Source: Jiangella endophytica (lineage in GTDB: Bacteria; Actinomycetota; Actinomycetes; Jiangellales; Jiangellaceae). From it: a stretch of 36,326 nt of DNA. The number at the start of each line of letters is the position of its first letter. Position 1 is the stretch's first letter. The notes beneath the pieces are model-generated. The model was given only the letters and a program-made list of their open reading frames with translations. It was not told the origin of the DNA and made no database searches. The translations under genes were made by a program, and so were the position numbers. Of this stretch, positions 1 through 7,422 are shown one piece after another. The DNA lies in assembly GCF_003427025.1 (NCBI RefSeq), contig NZ_QVAI01000034.1, positions 1 to 36,326 on the forward strand, in the 5' to 3' direction.

Positions 1-1
1 C

Positions 2-67
2 GTCGTCGGCGACCTCCACACCGTCCTCCCACAAGCCACCACCGAGATCCAGAAACGCAAGAGCTGA
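2..67 (+). CDS. etfA: Electron transfer flavoprotein alpha subunit, C-terminal end (partial)
   Basis: Only the last 21 codons and the TGA are in the window. The peptide ends GDLHTVLPQATTEIQKRK, which resembles the C-terminus of actinobacterial EtfA (typically GDLFTVLPQ..EEI.KRK). EtfA binds FAD and, with EtfB, passes electrons from acyl-CoA dehydrogenases to the quinone pool. Context supports the call: in many Actinomycetia etfBA precedes a cysteine desulfurase and mnmA, as here. A perfect hairpin follows the stop at once, so this is the end of a transcription unit. The short length limits certainty. Confidence 0.6.
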   Translation, partial: VVGDLHTVLPQATTEIQKRKS

Positions 68-80
68 CCCCGGCGCCACG

Positions 81-117
81 ACGGCGGCCGGCTCGCGACG
101 CGCGGGCCGGCCGCCGT
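81..117 (+). terminator. Intrinsic-type terminator hairpin after etfA
   Basis: A perfect 12-bp inverted repeat (81-92 pairing with 106-117) encloses a 13-base loop. It starts 13 bases after the etfA stop and ends 7 bases before the next -10 box. There is no U-tract, as is common for actinobacterial terminators. Confidence 0.7.
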
Positions 118-123
118 TCGCCG

Positions 124-138
124 TAAACTGGTGAGGAC
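124..138 (+). promoter_or_regulatory. -10 box TAAACT of the cysteine desulfurase gene
   Basis: TAAACT at 124-129 lies nine bases before the ATG at 139, so transcription should begin at or within about three bases of the start codon. The GAGG at 133-136 is too close to the ATG to work as a normal ribosome binding site. This suggests a leaderless or nearly leaderless mRNA. Confidence 0.55.
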
Positions 139-1344
139 ATGCCCGAGCGCCGCGTCTATCTCGATCACGCGGCGACGACTCCCGTGCTCCCCGCAGTCAT
201 CGATGTCGTCGCCGCGACCATGGCTACCCTCGGCAACCCCTCGTCGTTGCACGCGTCCGGCCGCCGGGCCCGCAAGCTGGTCGAGGAGGCACGCGAGTCC
301 GTCGCCGCCTCGCTCGGCGCGCGGCCCAGCGAGGTCGTGTTCACCTCCGGCGGCACCGAGGCCGACAACCTCGCGGTCAAGGGCCTGTACTGGGCTCGCC
401 GCGCCGCCGACCCGCGCCGCGTCCGCATCCTCGCCTCCGCCGTCGAGCACCACGCCGTCCTCGACTCCGTCGACTGGCTGACCGCCGAGCAGGGCGCCAA
501 GGTCGAGTGGCTGCCGGTCGACGCCGCCGGCCGGCTGGACGTCGACGCGCTGCGCCGGGTCGTCCAGGACGATCCCAAGTCGGTCGCGCTGATCACCGTC
601 ATGTGGGCGAACAACGAGGTCGGCACGGTCCAGCCGATCGGCGAGGTCGTCGCCGTCGGGCACGAGTTCGGCATCCCGGTCCACTCCGACGCGGTGCAGG
701 CCGTCGGCGTGCTGCCGGTGCACTTCGGTGACTCCCGGCTGGACGCCATGACGGTCTCCGGGCACAAGGCGGGCGGCCCGGTCGGTGCCGGCGCCCTGCT
801 GCTGCGGCGCGAGACCGACGTCGTCCCCGTGCTGCACGGCGGCGGCCAGGAGCGCGACGTCCGGTCCGGAACGCTCGACGCCCCCAACGTCGCCGGGCTG
901 GCCGCGGCGCTGCGCGCGACGCTCGAGGACGTGCCCGGGCGGGCCGCCGAGCTGACGGCGCTGCGCGAGCGGCTGGTCGCGGGCGTGCTCGGCGCGGTGC
1001 CCGACGCGGTGCTGAACGGTGATCCCGAGTGCACGCTGCCCGGCATCGCGCACTTCTCCTTCCCCGGCTGCGAGGGCGACGCGCTGCTGCTCCTGCTCGA
1101 CGCCGCCGGCATCGACTGCTCCACCGGCAGCGCCTGCACGGCCGGCGTCCCGGAGCCGTCGCATGTGCTGCTGGCCATGGGCGCGCCGCGCGAGCGGGCT
1201 CGCGGCTCCCTGCGGTTCTCGCTCGGCTCGACGTCGACGGCCGGCGACGTCGACGCGCTGGTCGCGGCCATCGGCCCGGCTGTCGAGCGGGCCCGCGCCG
1301 CCGGCATCATCAACGTCTCGACCAGCTCGACCAGGGAGAACTGA
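139..1344 (+). CDS. Cysteine desulfurase (NifS/IscS family)
   Basis: This 401-residue PLP enzyme takes sulfur from L-cysteine, leaving alanine, and carries it as a persulfide to acceptors. The N-terminal [11 protein letters not shown] motif, the HH pair at residues 104-105, the PLP lysine K210 in [12 protein letters not shown], and the active-site C333 in STGSACTAG are all present and correctly spaced; length is normal for the family. The ATG at 139 follows a TAAACT box. The stop at 1342-1344 is two bases before mnmA, so the two are co-transcribed, and the likely acceptor is MnmA in tRNA 2-thiolation. Whether it also serves Fe-S assembly cannot be read from the sequence. Confidence 0.93.
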   Translation: MPERRVYLDHAATTPVLPAVIDVVAATMATLGNPSSLHASGRRARKLVEEARESVAASLGARPSEVVFTSGGTEADNLAVKGLYWARRAADPRRVRILASAVEHHAVLDSVDWLTAEQGAKVEWLPVDAAGRLDVDALRRVVQDDPKSVALITVMWANNEVGTVQPIGEVVAVGHEFGIPVHSDAVQAVGVLPVHFGDSRLDAMTVSGHKAGGPVGAGALLLRRETDVVPVLHGGGQERDVRSGTLDAPNVAGLAAALRATLEDVPGRAAELTALRERLVAGVLGAVPDAVLNGDPECTLPGIAHFSFPGCEGDALLLLLDAAGIDCSTGSACTAGVPEPSHVLLAMGAPRERARGSLRFSLGSTSTAGDVDALVAAIGPAVERARAAGIINVSTSSTREN

Positions 1345-1346
1345 CC

Positions 1347-2438
1347 ATGCGTGTCCTCGCCGCGATGTCCGGGGGAGTCGACTCGGCGGTGGCCGCGGCC
1401 CGGCTGGTCGAGGCCGGCCACGACGTCACCGGCGTGCACCTCGCGCTGTCGGCGAACCCGCAGTCGTTCCGCACCGGCGCCCGCGGCTGCTGCACGATCG
1501 AGGACTCCCGCGACGCCCGCCGGGCCGCCGACGTGCTGGGCATCCCGTTCTACGTGTGGGACCTCGCCGAGCGGTTCCGCGCCGACGTCGTCGACGACTT
1601 CGTCGCCGAGTACGCCGCCGGCCGCACGCCGAACCCGTGCCTGCGCTGCAACGAGAAGATCAAGTTCGCGGCGGTCCTGGATCGCGCGCTCGCGCTGGGC
1701 TTCGACGCCGTCGGCACCGGGCACTACGCGCGCGTCGTCGACGGGCCGGGCGGCCGCGAGCTGCACCGCGCCGCCGACCCGGAGAAGGACCAGTCCTACG
1801 TGCTCGGCGTGCTGACCGCGGCGCAGCTCGAGCACGCGATCTTCCCGCTCGGCGACACCGTCAAGGCCGAGGTGCGCGACGAGGCGGAGGGCCGCGGGCT
1901 GGCCGTCGCCCGCAAGCCCGACAGCCACGACATCTGCTTCATCGCCGACGGCGACACCGCCGGCTTCCTGCGCGACCACCTCGGCGACGCGCCGGGCGAG
2001 GTCGTCGACGACGCCGGCGCCGTCGTCGGCACGCACGAGGGGACCTACGGGTTCACCATCGGGCAGCGCAAGGGACTGCGCATCGGCACGCCGGCCGCCG
2101 ACGGCAAGCCGCGCTACGTCCTCGACATCTCGCCGGTCGACCGCCGGGTGACCGTCGGCCCGCGTGAGGCCCTCGCCGTCGACGCCCTCACGGGGGTGGC
2201 GCCGCGCTGGTGCGGCGCGCCGCCCGCGGCGGGTGCGGAGCTGCGCTGCCTGGCGCAGTTCCGGGCGCACGGAACCCCGGTCGACGCCGTGGCGGCGGTG
2301 GGTCCGGCCGGCGTCGAGGTCACGTTCGCAGCGTCGCAGGAGGGCGTCGCGCCGGGGCAGGCGATCGTGCTCTACGACGGCACCCGGGTCATCGGCTCGG
2401 CCACCATCGACGCGACCCGGTCGGCCGTCCGCGCCTGA
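1347..2438 (+). CDS. mnmA: tRNA-specific 2-thiouridylase MnmA
   Basis: This 363-residue enzyme adenylates and thiolates the wobble uridine U34 of Lys, Glu and Gln tRNAs. The PP-loop SGGVDS is at residues 8-13. The first catalytic cysteine is C101 in [12 protein letters not shown], and the second, which takes the persulfide, is C197 in DSHDICFI. The KDQSYVL and GQRKGLRIG motifs of the tRNA-binding and central domains also match. The ATG at 1347 lies two bases after the desulfurase stop and the AGGGAG just upstream can serve as ribosome binding site. The protein is complete and of family length. Confidence 0.96.
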   Translation: MRVLAAMSGGVDSAVAAARLVEAGHDVTGVHLALSANPQSFRTGARGCCTIEDSRDARRAADVLGIPFYVWDLAERFRADVVDDFVAEYAAGRTPNPCLRCNEKIKFAAVLDRALALGFDAVGTGHYARVVDGPGGRELHRAADPEKDQSYVLGVLTAAQLEHAIFPLGDTVKAEVRDEAEGRGLAVARKPDSHDICFIADGDTAGFLRDHLGDAPGEVVDDAGAVVGTHEGTYGFTIGQRKGLRIGTPAADGKPRYVLDISPVDRRVTVGPREALAVDALTGVAPRWCGAPPAAGAELRCLAQFRAHGTPVDAVAAVGPAGVEVTFAASQEGVAPGQAIVLYDGTRVIGSATIDATRSAVRA

Positions 2439-2471
2439 TTCGATCTCGCCGGCCCGGGTACGAAACGGCGC

Positions 2472-2858
2472 ATGAGCCTGCCGTCGTCTCCCGGTCCCGT
2501 CCCCGAGAGTGCCGTCCCCGAGAGCCCTGTCGCCGGACCCGGCGAGCCGGCCCTCGAGATCGAGCACGACCTCGCCCTGCGCGCCGCGGCCGAGCGCCTC
2601 GGACGGGAGTTCACCGGCATCGGCAGCGAGACCGTCGAGATCTTCGTGCACTCCAGTGAGGAGCACTTCGCCGCGGGCGCCCGTATCCCCACCATCGACG
2701 ACGTGCGGACGCCGCGGTTGCCCGGCCACCAGCACGAGCACTGGGACCTGCCCGACCCGAGCGGCCGAGACCTCGACACCGTCCGCATGATCCGCGACGA
2801 GACCGAGCAGCGGGTCCGCGATCTGCTCGTCCGGCTCGGCGTGGGGCTCAGCGCGTGA
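2472..2858 (+). CDS. ArsC-like protein lacking the phosphatase core
   Basis: This 128-residue protein joins two recognisable ends of actinobacterial ArsC/low-molecular-weight phosphatase proteins. Residues about 30-70 resemble the three-helix dimerisation domain found in front of many of them (REFTGIGSETVEIFVHSSEE). Residues about 86-126 resemble the enzyme's C-terminal tail (HWDLPDPSGRDLDTVRMIRD, then RVRDLL). The CX5R active-site loop and about 100 residues of the catalytic fold are absent, yet the frame is open. It cannot be an arsenate reductase or phosphatase. It may be a frozen in-frame deletion or a core-less partner protein. TACGAA at 2459-2464 lies seven bases before the ATG. Its 3' end overlaps the convergent hydrolase gene by 11 bp. 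Confidence 0.6.
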   Translation: MSLPSSPGPVPESAVPESPVAGPGEPALEIEHDLALRAAAERLGREFTGIGSETVEIFVHSSEEHFAAGARIPTIDDVRTPRLPGHQHEHWDLPDPSGRDLDTVRMIRDETEQRVRDLLVRLGVGLSA

Positions 2859-3729
2859 CGTACTCGACGACCATGCCGATCACGCCGGGGTCGCGGAGGA
2901 TCCGCTGATGCCCGAGTCCGTCGGTGCTGACCAGTTCGGCCTCCGGCCAGGTGGCGGCCAGCGCGGCGCCGTCGTCGTACGGGACCTCCTTGTCCCTGCG
3001 GTCGTGCACGACGAGCGTGGGCGGCAGCTCCGCGCGCTGGGCAAGCCCGGTGACGTCGAAGTCGGCCAGCGGCCGGCCGGCCTTGCGCTCCAGCAGCGCC
3101 AGCATGCGGGTGCGCGTGCGCTCGCCGAATCCGACCGTCCGCTGGAACGCGGCCAGGCCGTCGCTGAGCGTCGTGCTCGGCGCGACCAGCACCAGCCTCG
3201 CCGCAGGCAGCCCGTCCAGCACCGCGACCGCGGTGGCCGCCCCGCCGAGCGAGTGCGCGACGACGGCGCTCGGCTTGCCGTGCTTGCCCACCGCGGCGGC
3301 CAGCGCCTCGGCGAACTCGACGCCGGTGGCGCGTCCGCGGCCGAGTTGGCCCGGCCCGGACTCGCCGTGACTCGGCGCGTCGAGGGCGACCACGCGCCGG
3401 CCGGCGTCGACCAGCGGCTGGACGAACGCGCCCAGCTGACCGCGCCAGCCGCCCCAGCCGTGCATCAGGTAGACCGGCGGGCCGAACCCCCAGCTCTCCA
3501 CCGCGACGACCCGTCCGTCGGGGAGGGTCAGTGTGCTGCGCTCGCCCGGCCGCGGCCGCTCGTCGCGCTGCCGGCCGCCGGTGTTCGGCAGCGTGCACCA
3601 CAGCCCGGCGGCCCAGCGGGCGCCGACGCCCGGTGCGACGCGGTCGAGCGTGCGGAACGCGACCCGGAGCGCTCGGAGCTTTGCTCCAGCACGAACGATC
3701 GTGCGATTTTGCGGCGAGGTGACGGTCAT
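2848..3729 (-). CDS. Alpha/beta-fold hydrolase
   Basis: This is a soluble 293-residue alpha/beta hydrolase. The oxyanion-hole HGWGG is at residues 90-94, the nucleophile S160 sits in AHSLGG, the acid is probably D246 in VVHDRRDKEVP, and the base H274 is in GLGHQRIL. The substrate cannot be told; esterases and lactonases share this pattern. The ATG at 3729 has an AAGGGA about eight bases upstream. The gene begins 27 bases after the stop of the TetR gene on the same strand, so the two form one operon and the regulator probably controls this enzyme. Confidence 0.85.
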   Translation of the reverse strand: MTVTSPQNRTIVRAGAKLRALRVAFRTLDRVAPGVGARWAAGLWCTLPNTGGRQRDERPRPGERSTLTLPDGRVVAVESWGFGPPVYLMHGWGGWRGQLGAFVQPLVDAGRRVVALDAPSHGESGPGQLGRGRATGVEFAEALAAAVGKHGKPSAVVAHSLGGAATAVAVLDGLPAARLVLVAPSTTLSDGLAAFQRTVGFGERTRTRMLALLERKAGRPLADFDVTGLAQRAELPPTLVVHDRRDKEVPYDDGAALAATWPEAELVSTDGLGHQRILRDPGVIGMVVEYVTR

Positions 3730-3756
3730 GACGGTCCCTTCGGGAGGGTGCGGATC

Positions 3757-4359
3757 CTAGGTGGTGGCCGGGGCGACGCGGGCGTCGGCGATCAGCCGGT
3801 CGAACGCGTGACGCGCCCTCGCCTCCGACTGTTCGTCCTCGAGCAGCCGATGGGCGTGGTAGAAGCCGAGCATGATGCCGTCGAGGTCGGCGGCGAACTG
3901 CAGCGGATCGGCGTCGTCGCGGAAGTGGCCCTCGGCGATGCCGGTGGCGAACATCCGGGCGCACGAGTCGTAGAGGTCGAGGTGGTCGCGGACCAGCTGG
4001 TCGCGCACCGGCCCGTCCTGTTCGTCCAGCTCAGTGGAGGCCTTGACGAACAGGCAGCCGCCGGGCATGCGGGTGCGGCCGCACTCGACCCAGCGTTCGA
4101 ACAGCTCGCGGACCCGTGGCTCGCCGCGCTGCGCCAGCAGGGCCGGCCGGATGACGGTGTCGATGAACTCGGTCCGCGCCTCGCGCAGGACCTCCATCTG
4201 CAGCAGTTCCTTGGAGCGGAAGTGTGCGAACAGCCCGCTCTTGGACATGCCGGTGGCGGTGGCGAGGTGTCCGATGGTCAGCCCGCCCAGGCCGACGCGG
4301 TAGGCCGTCTCGACTCCCTTGCGGAGGATGGCCTGCCGGGTGTCGGCGCCCTTCGTCAC
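3757..4359 (-). CDS. TetR/AcrR family transcriptional regulator
   Basis: This 200-residue protein has an N-terminal helix-turn-helix at about residues 9-55 (ending GMSKSGLFAHFRSKE), typical of TetR repressors, and a helical ligand-binding C-terminal half with PGGCLFVKASTEL, seen in the YxaF/TetR_C_6-like branch. It starts with GTG at 4359, six bases after a TATTTT box, so its mRNA is probably leaderless. The promoter spacer holds an imperfect palindrome, which suggests autorepression and control of the downstream hydrolase. The effector is unknown. Confidence 0.9.
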   Translation of the reverse strand: MTKGADTRQAILRKGVETAYRVGLGGLTIGHLATATGMSKSGLFAHFRSKELLQMEVLREARTEFIDTVIRPALLAQRGEPRVRELFERWVECGRTRMPGGCLFVKASTELDEQDGPVRDQLVRDHLDLYDSCARMFATGIAEGHFRDDADPLQFAADLDGIMLGFYHAHRLLEDEQSEARARHAFDRLIADARVAPATT

Positions 4360-4365
4360 TCAGAC

Positions 4366-4396
4366 AAAATAGCACGACCGTTCGTTCCGGCGTCAA
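4366..4396 (-). promoter_or_regulatory. Promoter with embedded operator of the TetR-hydrolase operon
   Basis: On the minus strand a TTGACG -35 (4396-4391) and a TATTTT -10 (4371-4366) are 19 bases apart. Between them lies the imperfect palindrome ACGAACGGTCGT (4385-4374), with ACGA/TCGT half-sites. A dimer bound there would block RNA polymerase, as expected for an autorepressing TetR protein. The GTG start is six bases past the -10. Confidence 0.65.
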
Positions 4397-4410
4397 GGCC
4401 CGTTACGCGG

Positions 4411-5133
4411 CTACGACACGCCCACCCCGACCGCCGAGCCGACGACGTACGTGACCGCCATCGTGAGCAGCCCGACGAACACCGCGCGCATCGCCGCCCG
4501 CGAGCGCCGTCCGCCGCCCAGCCGGGCTCCGAGATATCCGGTCAGTGCGAGGGCGAGCACCACGGTCACCATCGTGACGGGCACCCGCGCACTGGTCGGC
4601 GGCAGGACGATGGCCAGCAGCGGCAGTGTCGCGCCCAGCGCGAACGAGACGAACGACGAGAACGCGGCCGACCACGGGTTGGTCTGTTCGTCGGCGTCGA
4701 TGCCGAGCTCGGCCTCGGCGTGCGCCGCCAGCGCGTCCTCGGCGGTCAGCTCGCGCGCGACCTGCTCGGCCAGCGGGCGGGAGAGACCCTTCTGCTCGTA
4801 GATGAGGGTGAGCTCGGCGAGTTCCTCGTCGGCCAGGTGCTCCAGCTCCCACCGCTCCCGCGCGAGCGCCGCCCGCTCGGTGTCGCGCTGGGCGCTGACG
4901 GAGGTGTACTCGCCGCCGGCCATCGAGAAGGCGCCCGCGACGAGGCCGGCCACGCCGGTCAGCAGCAGCCAGTTGCGGTCCGTCGTGGCGCCGGCGACGC
5001 CCACCACGATGCCCGCGGTGGAGATGATGCCGTCGTTGGCGCCGAGGATGCCGGCGCGCAGCCAGTTGAGCCGGCCAGCCAGTTTGCCGTGGTGGTGCTG
5101 CTCGCCCTCGTGCGGCGTGGTCGCCTCGGCCAT
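4411..5133 (-). CDS. VIT1/CCC1-family metal (iron/manganese) transporter
   Basis: This 240-residue membrane protein matches the VIT1/CCC1 family, which moves Fe2+ or Mn2+ across membranes. LNWLRAGILGANDGIISTAG and the following TM2 FSMAGGEYTSVSAQRD are hallmark segments. A charged cytosolic region at about residues 78-150, rich in Glu as in the family's metal-binding domain, separates TM1-2 from TM3-5. The N-terminus has a short HHH run. The ATG at 5133 was chosen because homology starts right after it and a TACGCT box lies seven bases upstream; the open frame continues further but the added residues look non-coding. Confidence 0.88.
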   Translation of the reverse strand: MAEATTPHEGEQHHHGKLAGRLNWLRAGILGANDGIISTAGIVVGVAGATTDRNWLLLTGVAGLVAGAFSMAGGEYTSVSAQRDTERAALARERWELEHLADEELAELTLIYEQKGLSRPLAEQVARELTAEDALAAHAEAELGIDADEQTNPWSAAFSSFVSFALGATLPLLAIVLPPTSARVPVTMVTVVLALALTGYLGARLGGGRRSRAAMRAVFVGLLTMAVTYVVGSAVGVGVS

Positions 5134-5146
5134 GACCGACAGCGTA
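5134..5146 (-). promoter_or_regulatory. -10 box TACGCT of the VIT-family transporter
   Basis: TACGCT (5146-5141, minus strand) is followed by seven bases and the ATG at 5133, the spacing expected for a leaderless transcript. No ribosome binding site is visible. Confidence 0.6.
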
Positions 5147-5253
5147 GCCAGGCGGCAGGATGCTGGCGGCGCGATGGCATACAGGGTCGATAGGCACTGG
5201 CGCGGGAGCGGGCCGACCTGTAAGAGTGACCGCGACGGCGGGGAGGAGTCATA

Positions 5254-5298
5254 GTGGTGGTGGTGGTGTGCGGATCGGCGGGCACGTTTGTCCGCTGA
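5254..5298 (+). other. Possible 14-codon leader ORF of consecutive GTG codons
   Basis: A strong GGGAGGAG (5241-5248) lies six bases before five GTG codons in a row (5254-5268). Read from the first GTG this gives a 14-residue peptide ending at TGA 5296-5298, overlapping the TTG start of the next gene at 5288. The downstream gene could be translated by coupling to this leader. It may instead be chance. Confidence 0.3.
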
Positions 5299-6091
5299 AC
5301 GTCTGACGGATCGCGTCTGGGGGGCGATCATCGAACGAGCACGGGCCGAGGGTGCGAATCCGTTGGTCCGTCACGTGCTGGAGGCCTGCACCGAGGAGGT
5401 CGGCGCGGCGGGCTGTGCGCTGTCCATGGTCGGTGCGACGGGTGCCCACGAGCCGATCGTCGCGGTCGGCGAGCACTGCGAGGAGCTGGAAGAGCTGCAG
5501 TTCACGCTGGGTCAGGGGCCGGGCGTGGACGCGGCCGTCGACGACGGCATGGTGCTGGCGACCGACCTCGCCCACGAGCGCGCCCGGCGCCGGTGGCCGG
5601 TGTTCGCGCCCGCCGCGGCGGCACGGGGCCTGCGGGCGTTGTTCGCCTTCCCGGTGGCGGCCGGCGCCGCGCGCGTCGGCATCCTCGACGTGTACCGTCG
5701 CGAGCCTGGCGATCTCGGTGCTGCGGACCTTGCGACGGCACTCGCGTTCGCGGACGCGATGCTCGTCGTGGTGCTCGACGAGCGCGGATTGGTCCGTTCC
5801 GGTACCGACCAGTCCCGCATCGGAGTTCTGCCAGAACGGCGGGCCGAAGTGCACCAAGCGGCGGGCATGGTGAGTGTGCAGCTAGGGGTGGGGGTGAGCG
5901 AGGCACTGGTGCGGTTGCGCGCCTACGCCTACGCTCATGATCGGCGTTTGGCGGAGGTGGCGGCTGACGTCGTGGCGCGGCGACTCAGATTCGCACCGGA
6001 CCGGCGCGGCATGACCGATACGACATCGGGGAACGGGATGATTGACGCGCCTCCGAACAGCGACCACGATCAACCGGAGGGAGGCGCATGA
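5288..6091 (+). CDS. GAF and ANTAR domain protein (first of a pair)
   Basis: This 267-residue protein has a GAF-like sensor domain (about residues 22-155, with LGQGPGVDAAVDDGMVLATDL and WPVFAPAAAARGLRALFAFP) and a C-terminal ANTAR-like RNA-binding domain (about 175-232, EVHQAAGMVSVQLGVGVSEA). ANTAR proteins act as antiterminators by holding RNA hairpins. Several usual ANTAR positions differ here, so RNA binding may be weaker than in the next protein. The only usable start in frame is TTG at 5288, because a TAG lies upstream at 5252-5254 with no ATG or GTG between. About 35 residues after the ANTAR domain look disordered. The stop overlaps the next ATG. Confidence 0.82.
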   Translation: MSAERLTDRVWGAIIERARAEGANPLVRHVLEACTEEVGAAGCALSMVGATGAHEPIVAVGEHCEELEELQFTLGQGPGVDAAVDDGMVLATDLAHERARRRWPVFAPAAAARGLRALFAFPVAAGAARVGILDVYRREPGDLGAADLATALAFADAMLVVVLDERGLVRSGTDQSRIGVLPERRAEVHQAAGMVSVQLGVGVSEALVRLRAYAYAHDRRLAEVAADVVARRLRFAPDRRGMTDTTSGNGMIDAPPNSDHDQPEGGA

Positions 6092-6810
6092 GTACGACTG
6101 ACCGTCGAGTCCGAGAGACCTTCGTCGAGCTGGCCGACACGCTCGTCGACGACTACGACGTGCTCGGCTTCCTGGACCTGCTCGCGGACCGGGTGGTGGA
6201 GCTGCTCGACGTTGATGCGTGCGGGGTGGTGCTGGTCGACCACCACGGCACGCTCAACCTCGTCGCGGCGTCCACCGAAGAGACCCGCTTGCTGGAGCTT
6301 TCGCAGCTGCAGAACTCCGAGGGGCCCTGCCTCGACGCGTTCCGCACCGGCCGCGCGATGTCCTTGGACGACCTCTCGGTCGACGGCGACGGTCGCTGGC
6401 CGCAGTTCGCGCCGGCCGCCCGCGACGCCGGGTTCGCCGCCGTGCACGCGCTGCCCATGCGGCTGCGCGAGGCTGTCATCGGCGCGATGAACCTGTTCAG
6501 TACGCGAACGGGACGGCTCGCGGACGAGTCGCTGGCGCTCGGCCAGGCGATGGCCGACGTCGCCACCATCGGCATCCTGCACGAGCGCACCATCAAACAT
6601 CAGGAGGTCGTCGTCGGGCAGTTGCAGTCTGCCCTCGACAGCCGGATCCTCGTCGAACAGGCCAAGGGGGTCCTCGCCGAGCGGCTGGCGATCTCGGTCG
6701 ACGACGCGTTCGCCCTGCTCCGCGGCCATGCCCGGTCCACCAACAGCAAGCTGCGCGAGGTCGCGGGCGCGGTCGTCGACGGGACGATCACTCAGCTGGG
6801 CCACGCCTGA
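6088..6810 (+). CDS. GAF and ANTAR domain antiterminator-type regulator (second of a pair)
   Basis: This 240-residue protein has a GAF domain at about residues 20-165 (DACGVVLVDHHGTLNLVAAS, NSEGPCLDAFRTG, RWPQFAPAARDAGF) and an ANTAR domain at about 180-235 (LQSALDSRILVEQAKGVLAE, then SVDDAFALLRGHAR). The ANTAR segment fits the consensus well. The GAF domain should sense a small molecule or protein and control RNA binding. Its ATG overlaps the stop of the first GAF-ANTAR gene (ATGA, 6088-6091), so the two are translationally coupled and may act as a heterodimer. A consensus promoter and a structured leader follow 27 bases after the stop and could be a target. Confidence 0.9.
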   Translation: MSTTDRRVRETFVELADTLVDDYDVLGFLDLLADRVVELLDVDACGVVLVDHHGTLNLVAASTEETRLLELSQLQNSEGPCLDAFRTGRAMSLDDLSVDGDGRWPQFAPAARDAGFAAVHALPMRLREAVIGAMNLFSTRTGRLADESLALGQAMADVATIGILHERTIKHQEVVVGQLQSALDSRILVEQAKGVLAERLAISVDDAFALLRGHARSTNSKLREVAGAVVDGTITQLGHA

Positions 6811-6836
6811 GGCAACAGGGCTCCGAAAAGGCCCCC

Positions 6837-6865
6837 TTGACCTCGGCTGATCCGGGGCGTAGCGT
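6837..6865 (+). promoter_or_regulatory. Consensus sigma-70-type promoter downstream of the ANTAR genes
   Basis: TTGACC (6837-6842) and TAGCGT (6860-6865) are 17 bases apart, close to the housekeeping consensus. It points into a stretch of more than 300 bases without a convincing gene, towards the small ORF at 7204. Confidence 0.6.
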
Positions 6866-6871
6866 CCGCAG

Positions 6872-7133
6872 AGATGTGCAGAACAAGGCTCTGACGTGGG
6901 ATGTCGTGCCAGGTTCAGCACGTTGGACGTCGCCCCGGACCCCGGCGGCAACACGCCGGAGTGGTCGGGGCCAGACGCGAGCAACCCCAACCTCTCCGCG
7001 TGGCGGTCGCCGGCCTCGGCCACGACCGCGGGGCGGGTCGACCCATGCCGGCCGCTCGCCGTCGGGCACGGCCGGACCGGGGGTCCGGCCAGCGGGGGGC
7101 GCGCCCGACGGCGGGCGCGTCCGGCTCGGTGAC
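6872..7133 (+). other. Structured untranslated leader with four hairpins
   Basis: Between the promoter at 6837-6865 and the small ORF at 7204 no gene is convincing, but hairpins are frequent. They are 6905-6922 (5-bp stem, 8-base loop), 6942-6959 (6-bp stem, hexaloop GCAACA), 7070-7090 (9-bp perfect stem, 3-base loop) and 7100-7119 (8-bp perfect stem, ACGG loop). The last two look terminator-like. Two hairpins upstream of a terminator next to ANTAR genes is the arrangement expected for antitermination, but the ANTAR loop consensus (A at position 1, G at position 4 of a hexaloop) is not met. Confidence 0.35.
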
Positions 7134-7216
7134 GTGGTGGCGGGGGCCACGAGAAGCGGGGTGCGCATGGGTGGTGGCGGGGGCCACGAGAAGCGGGGTG
7201 CGCATGGGTGGTGGCG
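7134..7216 (+). repeat. 37-bp perfect tandem duplication over a start-codon region
   Basis: 7134-7170 and 7171-7207 are identical, and the first nine bases of the unit appear a third time at 7208-7216. Each unit contains a GTGGC-GGGG-GCCAC hairpin and ends with GTGCGCATGG, so the likely start of the small ORF (ATG 7204) has a twin at 7167 in another frame. Confidence 0.9.
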
Positions 7217-7416
7217 TCGGCGCGACGCCTGACAGCCTGTTGCGGCGGATGCACGCAGCGGGCCTGGAGTTGCGCGTCGTCCTTGCATGGTTGGACGGTG
7301 ATCCGCTGGCCGCGCGGCTGGTCCGGGCCGTTCAGGAGCTCGACCTCACGGTGCGCGAGCTACAGGACCGCGCGCTGGCCCGCGCGCCGGACCGCTCCGA
7401 CGATTCCGTCGCCTGA
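7204..7416 (+). CDS. Small hypothetical protein
   Basis: This 70-residue reading frame follows the 37-bp duplication. From residue 8 it looks like real protein: SLLRRMHAAGLELRVVLAWL and then a helix-prone, charged segment (LVRAVQELDLTVRELQDRAL), with a soluble composition. I do not recognise the family. ATG 7204 is the likely start, with GTG 7198 two codons upstream and ATG 7249 as alternatives. The frame stays open upstream into sequence of arginine-rich, non-protein character, which I leave out. It lies on the transcript expected from 6837-6865 and so may be a target of the ANTAR pair. Confidence 0.5.
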   Translation: MGGGVGATPDSLLRRMHAAGLELRVVLAWLDGDPLAARLVRAVQELDLTVRELQDRALARAPDRSDDSVA

Positions 7417-7422
7417 GCGGGC

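Noticed and set aside
165..2741. Long open frame on the minus strand over the desulfurase and mnmA genes
   Set aside because: Arg/Ala/Gly-rich translation with no family motifs; a by-product of GC-rich third positions of the real genes on the plus strand.
5134..5331. N-terminal extension of the VIT-family transporter with a HHHHH run
   Set aside because: The histidines are the complement of the GTG run in front of the GAF-ANTAR gene; homology and the TACGCT box place the start at 5133.
7070..7119. Canonical ANTAR recognition hairpins
   Set aside because: The loops are three and four bases, not hexaloops with A1 and G4; kept only as terminator-like stems.
6896..7132. Small frame in the leader after the ANTAR genes
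   Set aside because: It overlaps the stable hairpins, has no ribosome binding site, and its composition is not protein-like in the second half.
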